Shown here one piece after another: positions 14,082 through 19,591 of a stretch of 19,591 nt of DNA (position 1 is its first letter; every line of letters begins with the position of its first letter). This DNA comes from Cocleimonas sp. (GTDB taxonomy: Bacteria > Pseudomonadota > Gammaproteobacteria > Thiotrichales > Thiotrichaceae), in contig JAGLBQ010000167.1 in the NCBI GenBank assembly GCA_023146675.1, positions 1 through 19,591 of the forward strand, read 5' to 3'. The notes beneath the pieces were generated by a model, which did no database searches, had not been told where the DNA came from, and was given only the letters and a program-made list of their open reading frames with translations. A program made the translations under genes and the position numbers.

Positions 14082-15224
14082 TTATTGCGTTTTAATGGCA
14101 TTAAAAATAGCATCTGCTTCTTTTTGTGCTATTTCAGTTGTCTCTGCCAAGGTATTAAAATGCCCCATTTTACGCCCTGCCCGTGCTTCGCGCTTGGCAT
14201 ATAAATGCAGTTTTGATGTACGACTCTTCAAGATAGGCTTCGCATTTAAGACGGGCTTATCCAATGTTAAATCCCATAAATCACCCAGCATATTGGTCAT
14301 CACAACAGGGCTTAATAAGCGACTATCAGCAAAGGACAGACCACAAATAGCACGTACCTGTTGCTCAAACTGCGAGGTGATACAAGCATCCATACTGTAA
14401 TGTCCGCTATTATGCGTTCGTGGTGCAATTTCGTTGACTAAAAGCTCATCTTTTTGGCTAATAAAAAACTCAACCGCTAATACACCAACATACTCCATTT
14501 TATCAGCGATACGTTTTGCAGCAACCTGTGCAGCTTGCATAATATCCTCATCAGCACGTGCAGGCACGATGCTTTGATGCAAAATACCATCGATATGGAT
14601 ATTTTCAGCGACAGGAAAACAATGGCTTTCTCCTGCTTCATTGCGCGCTAGGATCACTGAAATTTCACATTTCAGATCAATCATCTGCTCTAACACACAG
14701 TGTTGGCGTTCAAAATTGTTATAAGCTTGCTGTACTTCGACTAAGGAATTAACACGCGCTTGCCCTTTGCCATCATAGCCAAAACGCGCTGTTTTCATAA
14801 TCGCAGGAAAGTCTATTTTTTCAACCGCTGCGGCAATTTCTGAATAGGTCGTAATAGCACCATAAGGCACAGGTAATAAACCACAAGAGCGAATAAATGC
14901 CTTCTCTACCGTGCGATCTTGCGCTTTTTCAACCGCAGAAGCATTAGGATAAACAGGGCAAGACGTTGCTAGGGTTTCTAAAACAAAGGCAGGAATATTT
15001 TCAAATTCAGTGGTAATAACATCGCAACTCTCAGATAAACGTTGCATTGCGTTCACATCATCATAATCAGCGACAATATGTTCATCCGCAATTAAACCTG
15101 CTGGACTATAGGGGTCAGGCTCCAATACTATGACGCGATAACCAAGATTATGTGCAGCATTAATAAACATACGCCCAAGCTGACCGCCGCCTAACATACC
15201 AATTGTTGAATCAGGTAAAATCAT
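14082..15224 (-). CDS. purK: 5-(carboxyamino)imidazole ribonucleotide synthase
   Basis: 380 residues, the normal PurK length. It converts AIR, ATP and bicarbonate to N5-CAIR in de novo purine synthesis, in the cytoplasm. ATP-grasp features are seen: N-terminal G-M-L-G-G-G-Q-L-G-R-M (9-19), E-F-E-N-I-P (about 74), K-T-A-R-F-G-Y-D-G-K-G-Q (about 143-154), and the metal-binding V-N-E-I-A-P-R-T-H-N-S-G-H-Y (about 265-278). Its product goes to PurE, whose gene lies upstream on the same strand. Downstream, four non-purine genes follow with little or no spacing, so purK heads a mixed operon. A 17-codon open frame ends across its ATG (see findings). Confidence 0.97.
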   Translation of the reverse strand: MILPDSTIGMLGGGQLGRMFINAAHNLGYRVIVLEPDPYSPAGLIADEHIVADYDDVNAMQRLSESCDVITTEFENIPAFVLETLATSCPVYPNASAVEKAQDRTVEKAFIRSCGLLPVPYGAITTYSEIAAAVEKIDFPAIMKTARFGYDGKGQARVNSLVEVQQAYNNFERQHCVLEQMIDLKCEISVILARNEAGESHCFPVAENIHIDGILHQSIVPARADEDIMQAAQVAAKRIADKMEYVGVLAVEFFISQKDELLVNEIAPRTHNSGHYSMDACITSQFEQQVRAICGLSFADSRLLSPVVMTNMLGDLWDLTLDKPVLNAKPILKSRTSKLHLYAKREARAGRKMGHFNTLAETTEIAQKEADAIFNAIKTQ

Positions 15225-15358
15225 AAAAACTTTAAAAACCTTAAACCACGGAAAAAACGTTCATAACCTCTCATCCATTTAAATGCTTGAATCAGGATTT
15301 TATCACTAGATAAGGGTATGAGGCGTTAGTGTATATCTTGCTAAAAGACAGAGATATT

Positions 15359-15850
15359 TTATTCTGGAGGCAGCGCCATATTCATTGCCATTTGGCGCTG
15401 CTCATCACGAAATACCGCCAATTTTTTGGCGAGTTCAGTATCATTATTTGCTAATAAAGAAATTGCAAATAAAGCCGCATTCGCTGCACCCGCTTCACCA
15501 ATAGCAAACGTTGCCACAGGAATTCCCTTTGGCATTTGTACAATAGAGTGCAGCGAATCAACTCCTTTCAAATAACGTGTCCCCACAGGAACACCTAAAA
15601 TGGGTACGGTTGTCTTAGCAGCAAGCATTCCAGGTAAATGCGCGGCACCACCTGCACCTGCAATGATAGCCTGTAAACCGCGTTCACGGGCAGTACTTGC
15701 ATATTCAAATAATAAATCAGGGGTTCGATGTGCAGAAATTACACGATATTCATGTGAAATGGAAAAATGATCCAACTGCTCAACTGCCTTGGACATAACA
15801 TTCCAATCACTATTACTCCCCATGACCACACCAACAACAGGTTGAGACAT
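15359..15850 (-). CDS. purE: N5-carboxyaminoimidazole ribonucleotide mutase, class I PurE
   Basis: 163 residues from the ATG at 15850, chosen because GGAGGG is 7 bases upstream; the GTG just before it (15853) is too close. It rearranges N5-CAIR to CAIR, the step after PurK. Seen motifs are G-S-N-S-D-W (about 11-16) and S-A-H-R-T-P (about 40-45, with the catalytic His), then the G-A-G-G-A-A-H-L-P-G loop (about 66-75) and I-L-G-V-P-V. Dependence on a separate PurK marks it as class I. The gap to purK is 134 bp, larger than in many purEK operons, and no terminator is seen in it. Confidence 0.97.
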   Translation of the reverse strand: MSQPVVGVVMGSNSDWNVMSKAVEQLDHFSISHEYRVISAHRTPDLLFEYASTARERGLQAIIAGAGGAAHLPGMLAAKTTVPILGVPVGTRYLKGVDSLHSIVQMPKGIPVATFAIGEAGAANAALFAISLLANNDTELAKKLAVFRDEQRQMAMNMALPPE

Positions 15851-15881
15851 CACAATCCCTCCAAAAACAATAAAATCGCGC

Positions 15882-15911
15882 AGTATATAGGGAATTGTGG
15901 ATTAATTCCAA
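15882..15911 (-). promoter_or_regulatory. Promoter of purE
   Basis: Minus-strand TTGGAA (-35, 15906-15911) and TATACT (-10, 15882-15887) are separated by 18 bases and lie 32 bases upstream of the purE ATG. No sequence resembling the E. coli PurR operator was found next to it. Confidence 0.55.
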
Positions 15912-15998
15912 AAACTGTAAAATGGATGCTATTACACTTTCTGCTTGATTTAGGAATGGATACAGATAAAAAGAAGTGGTAATTTTATTTTTCATGTT

Positions 15999-16040
15999 AA
16001 ATATCAGAAGTATACGGATGTATAGATACTTCTAATATTT
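15999..16040. terminator. Long inverted repeat after the ankyrin-gene pair, possible terminator
   Basis: AAATATCAGAAGTAT (15999-16013) pairs with ATACTTCTAATATTT (16026-16040) at 14 of 15 positions around a 12-nt loop, which itself contains TATAC/GTATA. It lies 31 bp past the stop of the gene ending at 16071, on the leftward strand. On the minus strand only three T follow, so it is an atypical terminator or an RNA-stabilising hairpin. Confidence 0.45.
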
Positions 16041-16070
16041 TGTTGTACTACTAGGAAAGTATGTTCTAAC

Positions 16071-16475
16071 CTACCCTCCAACCAGTGCTACTAGCTTAAT
16101 AAAACTTATTGATAAATTCTCATCCTCAAGGTCAATCATTTGCTCTAATGTTTCAGCCTGTACTTCATTGATAATAATAAAATAACCATTGTTATCAAAG
16201 GCTCGGAAAGCGATCTCTAATTGTTTTTTAACATCAACCTTGAAAGTGTCTTTGACCCCATATTTATTTAATATTTTTTCAACACTACTCACCTCAACAA
16301 GGGAATGCCCATTGTTTTTACGTTGTTGTTGATATTGCTTAATCTCTTGCTTGACACGTTCACGAATAATATCCCGTACGCTGAGTTGTTGCTTTGGTAG
16401 CGGTAGGTCAAATTCATAGATTAATTTACCCATCATGGTTTCATCACGAACTCTTAATATATTGGTTGTTAACAT
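16071..16475 (-). CDS. Small partner of the ankyrin/DUF4132 protein, unrecognised
   Basis: 134 residues, no named family. Its N-terminal third is a charged helix (V-R-D-I-I-R-E-R-V-K-Q-E-I-K-Q-Y), followed by a compact alpha/beta-looking part with A-F-R-A-F-D-N-N-G-Y-F-I-I-I-N and a conserved-looking end, S-F-I-K-L-V-A-L-V-G-G. It starts within the last codons of the upstream 1000-residue gene (7-base overlap) with a strong SD (GGAGG) inside that gene, so the two are co-translated and probably interact. Two further in-frame ATGs (16436 and 16433) are possible starts but lack an SD. No signal or membrane segment. Confidence 0.7.
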   Translation of the reverse strand: MLTTNILRVRDETMMGKLIYEFDLPLPKQQLSVRDIIRERVKQEIKQYQQQRKNNGHSLVEVSSVEKILNKYGVKDTFKVDVKKQLEIAFRAFDNNGYFIIINEVQAETLEQMIDLEDENLSISFIKLVALVGG

Positions 16476-19471
16476 ACCGCCTCCATTGGTTTTATTTGTG
16501 AGAGAATAGTTTTGTCTCGAATTTTTGAATCATTAGCAAGCATAAAGGCTTTGGATAAAATGAGTGACAACGTGTTATCTCCTTCAAATGGCAACATCAC
16601 AGAGTTATTAGCACGTGCTGCAACAATGCATAAATAACTATCATTAGGCTGCATTAGGATATTAGAAGAACCAAGATGAATCTTGTAATGACATAGCTTT
16701 CCCTCTACTAATAAAAAGCGTCCTTCTAAGGTTAATTGTGACGCTATCTTTAGCTTAGGAAGCAACACTTCCAATACTTCATAACGTGTTTTTGCACTGG
16801 CAGATAGCTTGCCAAAACTACTATCTTCCCAATAGGTATTAGTACGGTCATGCCATTGCGGGTCATTACCAATGCTGCTTACTCCCACAAATAAATCTAC
16901 ATCACGCATGACTTCAGAGAATAAAAGTGGTTCTATTTTTTCTAATTTAAGCTTTTTTTGACTTTTAGTAAATGTTACTGCCGAGGTTCCTACACATTGA
17001 TATGTTAAATTCCCTCCTCCATATTGATCCGTTCCCTCTGCTTCAAATTCAACAGTTATATTATGGCTTTCAATATATTTATACGCTTCATTTTCATAAC
17101 CACCATCCCAATAACCACCTAATGTTTGTTTCCAGCCACGTTGAGTACATAACGCATTAAATTGACCATGTTTAAGGATATGATTGGCATAACGCAAACT
17201 GTGATCAACCGTTTTTCTTTCCGCATCGGTGAGTGGGTAAATTTCTCGATGGGCTTGTTTAAAAGGCTGAGTCATCTCATGTTGCATTAACCATTCTCGC
17301 CATGCCAAAACATCATCTGCATTGGACATAATAGGGTGCCATAAACAAACCGTTGCATCTTTTGGTAAGTTAAAAATATTATTTTGCGCATCGACGAAAC
17401 CTTTATCCGTATAAATAATATCGGTTATTATTTTTTTATCTTGAATACGCCAAATTAGGCGACGCGCTAAAAAGCCAAGCAAGGGATGTGAAATGATATC
17501 GTCTCGCCAATGCGCTAATGTATCCGTAGGCTTCTTTTTTAAATAGCTTTGTTCAAAGCGTTGACTATGCGCCCTCGTTGCCAAGTTTAAATCTTTAAGC
17601 AATAACTTTAATTCCTTAACCTCATCCATTGCTTCTCGTTTTAAGACGGCGGGGATACTTTTTTGTGACTTTTCACCTTTTTTCCAAGTTAACTCAGCTT
17701 TGCCAACCGCTAATAAACGTAGTGTTGCGGTATATTCACCCACCCGTTGCGTATAATAGCCAATATCAGTCAAGCCATAGTCAGGAATAGCCAACGCCTC
17801 AAGCGCTTCAACTGTCATTTTTTTCTCTTTTGCGGTTTGAGTGAAAATACGATTAATATTTGTTAAGGCAGAGTTGTATTTTGTTATCGCACGTAAAATG
17901 GTAATTTCTTGTAGACCCGCTATGCCTTCAATTTGCGACAAACTATAGAGTGCAGCATTGGCTACCTTTGCATTACGCATCCCTACACCTGGAACTTTTT
18001 TATACATATGTGTCGCAACATTGCGTAATTCACGACAGGTTACCTGATCATTATAGCGACTTGCAGACCACAGTAAGCCTTTAAGTAGCCGTGAATGATT
18101 GTCTCTCATGTTCCAATACTCATCATAAGAAATATCACTTTCTATTTTCAGATTACTTTTTTCTTTAATTAGTGGAAAAAGTGTGAGTAATGTTTCTTTA
18201 AAAACAGAATCGCCAATATTATCAATGAAACCTGTGGTTTTCATTGTCCATCGTTTTGAAGGTTTAGGCATATTATTATCAAGACAATGACGTATTAATT
18301 CATACCAATAACCTGCCTGCTGTTGCTCTAATGATTCAATAAAGACACGAAATGTATTAGCCCATGGCTTTCCTGAGTGTATATTGCTGATAGCCATTTG
18401 AATCATATCCAATGCTTCGCCATCCGCTTTTTTGAGTTCAATGCATGTCTTTGCACCCGCTTTAACTAACTGGGTACAGACTCGTTTGAAACTTGCTTGA
18501 CTCATTGCAATATCTAGCGGTGTTTTTCCTTTTGTATCTGGCTGATTAACATCCGCACCTAAGATGATTAGTTGCTTAATAGACTCTTTTTGATATTCTT
18601 TGATCGCAAGTAATAAGGGCGTGTCTCCTTCTTCATTAAGGATATTAAGATCAGCCCCTTTTTCTACTAAAAAAGACATAAAATTGGTATTGTTATGGTA
18701 GCAACATCGATGGAGGGCAGTATCTCCCCTGCTGTCTTGCTGATTAAAATCTGTTTCTTTGCCACAAATCTGGTCACGTAGTGTCTCTGGTAATTTAGGA
18801 TGATCAGCAACGTTCTCTAATAGTGATCTGTTTAATAAATTACTGTCACTTCCTTTTTTCAATAATTGGCTAACAAAGGCATACAGCTCATGGCTCAATG
18901 CTTTTTTCAATGGATCCGCATAACTACTTCCAATATTTAAAGTACTACAGCCTAATGATAATAGTTTATTAGCAATGGAGGTTTGTTGTGTTCCATGCCG
19001 ACATTCAAGTGAATAATAAATAATGGATACTCTCGCTATTTCTTCGGTTTTCACAGGGTCAAAACCGAGCCGAATTAAAGCATTGAATAAGGTAAGATTA
19101 TTTGTGTAACAAACATCTAAGTCATAACGAATAAAATTCAAACAATCCTGCTTCTCTTCTGGAAAGGTAGCTCCTTTTTCTACTAATAGCGTTAATAGTG
19201 CAATATCATCTTTTTTTATCGAGTATGAACGTGTCCTTAAAGTAGATGACAGCATGTTTTTTAGTTGTTTAGCAGGGTCTGCGCCTCGTTCAATTATTAA
19301 GGCTACTTTATCGATATCACCATGCACAACAGCTACTTCTAATAAAGTCGCTGATTTGTATTGACCTTTAAGTGTTGTCGTTATTAAGTCAGGCGCGGTG
19401 TCTAGCACAGAGGTGAGTTGCTCAAGCGTCCCTTTACAGACAATTTCAGTTATTTCGTTTAGATCATTCAT
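16469..19471 (-). CDS. Ankyrin-repeat / DUF4132-type large protein
   Basis: 1000 residues, predicted cytoplasmic. The N-terminus carries degenerate ankyrin repeats (about 36-175) and at least three near-canonical ones at about 247-346 (G-D-T-A-L-H, G-A-D-L-N, G-D-T-P-L-L-L-A-I, G-A-D-V-N, G-K-T-P-L-D-I-A), a protein-binding module. From about 560 it resembles DUF4132 of the MolR/YehI group, with a W-R-E-W-L-M-Q-H-E-M-T-Q-P-F-K-Q region near 720-740. The last 90 residues contain Y-K-I-H-L-G-S-S-N-I-L-M and L-I-L-S-K-A-F-M-L-A, seen in the C-terminal portion of that group. No function is established. Poor SD. Pairs with the overlapping downstream small gene. Confidence 0.82.
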   Translation of the reverse strand: MNDLNEITEIVCKGTLEQLTSVLDTAPDLITTTLKGQYKSATLLEVAVVHGDIDKVALIIERGADPAKQLKNMLSSTLRTRSYSIKKDDIALLTLLVEKGATFPEEKQDCLNFIRYDLDVCYTNNLTLFNALIRLGFDPVKTEEIARVSIIYYSLECRHGTQQTSIANKLLSLGCSTLNIGSSYADPLKKALSHELYAFVSQLLKKGSDSNLLNRSLLENVADHPKLPETLRDQICGKETDFNQQDSRGDTALHRCCYHNNTNFMSFLVEKGADLNILNEEGDTPLLLAIKEYQKESIKQLIILGADVNQPDTKGKTPLDIAMSQASFKRVCTQLVKAGAKTCIELKKADGEALDMIQMAISNIHSGKPWANTFRVFIESLEQQQAGYWYELIRHCLDNNMPKPSKRWTMKTTGFIDNIGDSVFKETLLTLFPLIKEKSNLKIESDISYDEYWNMRDNHSRLLKGLLWSASRYNDQVTCRELRNVATHMYKKVPGVGMRNAKVANAALYSLSQIEGIAGLQEITILRAITKYNSALTNINRIFTQTAKEKKMTVEALEALAIPDYGLTDIGYYTQRVGEYTATLRLLAVGKAELTWKKGEKSQKSIPAVLKREAMDEVKELKLLLKDLNLATRAHSQRFEQSYLKKKPTDTLAHWRDDIISHPLLGFLARRLIWRIQDKKIITDIIYTDKGFVDAQNNIFNLPKDATVCLWHPIMSNADDVLAWREWLMQHEMTQPFKQAHREIYPLTDAERKTVDHSLRYANHILKHGQFNALCTQRGWKQTLGGYWDGGYENEAYKYIESHNITVEFEAEGTDQYGGGNLTYQCVGTSAVTFTKSQKKLKLEKIEPLLFSEVMRDVDLFVGVSSIGNDPQWHDRTNTYWEDSSFGKLSASAKTRYEVLEVLLPKLKIASQLTLEGRFLLVEGKLCHYKIHLGSSNILMQPNDSYLCIVAARANNSVMLPFEGDNTLSLILSKAFMLANDSKIRDKTILSQIKPMEAVC

Positions 19472-19512
19472 AAGTTATTTATTATTTTAGTGAGTATGGT
19501 AAAAATACTAAA

Positions 19513-19557
19513 AGTATAACTTAGGCTGAAAATATCGCTTTACTAATCCTGATTAGT
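19513..19557 (-). promoter_or_regulatory. -10 box and upstream dyad for the ankyrin gene
   Basis: Minus-strand TATACT (19513-19518) lies 41 bases upstream of the ATG at 19471. No good -35 is present; instead a perfect dyad ACTAATC (19542-19548) / GATTAGT (19551-19557) sits just above the -35 position, as expected for an activator site. Tentative. Confidence 0.35.
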
Positions 19558-19575
19558 GGAAGACAGTTAAAGCTC

Positions 19576-19591
19576 GGGGGGGGGGGGGGGG
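19576..19591. other. Terminal poly-G run, likely contig-end artefact
   Basis: Sixteen consecutive G end the window in otherwise A/T-rich DNA. Two-colour sequencers report no signal as G, so this is most likely a read-end artefact kept by assembly. Confidence 0.7.

Noticed and set aside
1..19591. tRNA, rRNA, CRISPR array or intact insertion sequence
   Set aside because: No cloverleaf-like segment, regularly spaced repeat or transposase frame was recognised by eye; a covariance-model scan was not possible here.

Overview
The window looks like a whole or near-whole contig from an AT-rich gammaproteobacterium. The markers are a ComM/YifB ATPase, a YcgL-domain protein (a family typical of Gammaproteobacteria), separate PurE and PurK proteins, and a SirB-like membrane protein. 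A Thiotrichales-like (Thiothrix/Leucothrix/Cocleimonas) source is a guess from overall feel and cannot be proved here. The left edge cuts a MazG-type pyrophosphohydrolase gene. The right edge ends in 16 G bases and looks like a contig end or sequencing artefact.

Layout. 1-1.9 kb: a partial dCTP-pyrophosphatase-like gene diverges from comM, which is followed by an intrinsic terminator. 1.9-3.8 kb: a leftward operon of a two-TM coiled-coil protein and two YbjQ-family proteins, one membrane-anchored. 3.9-4.9 kb: a secreted protein of unknown function with its own terminator. 4.9-5.3 kb: a gene-free stretch holding tandem dyads and a 94-bp MITE-like inverted-repeat element. 5.3-6.3 kb: a rightward pair, a membrane protein with a possible Sm-like C-terminal domain followed by a YcgL-domain protein. 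6.4-8.3 kb: an M28-family peptidase with a substituted general-base position, and a secreted DUF4360 protein.

8.5-11.9 kb is the most unusual part. It is a compact leftward five-gene operon: a MotA/TolQ/ExbB-type proton-channel subunit, two non-equivalent ExbD/TolR-like subunits (one keeps the transmembrane Asp, the other has Ser there), and two single-TM coiled-coil proteins sharing a KPIK(Q/R)F tail. It has no TonB, TolA, OmpA-like, helicase or nuclease partner, so it matches neither Ton, Tol, Mot nor Zorya. It is a candidate for an undescribed ion-driven cell-envelope machine.

12.0-15.9 kb is a leftward cluster: purE, then purK tightly followed by a SirB-like membrane protein, an RsmC-like methyltransferase, a minimal kinase-like protein and a YfcE-type phosphodiesterase. 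The last five genes overlap or are spaced by 11 bp or less, so they are probably co-transcribed and linked to purine synthesis. 16.0-19.5 kb: a 1000-residue ankyrin/DUF4132-type protein, translationally overlapped by a small unrecognised partner, with an operator-like dyad upstream. No tRNA, rRNA, CRISPR array or intact transposase was seen.
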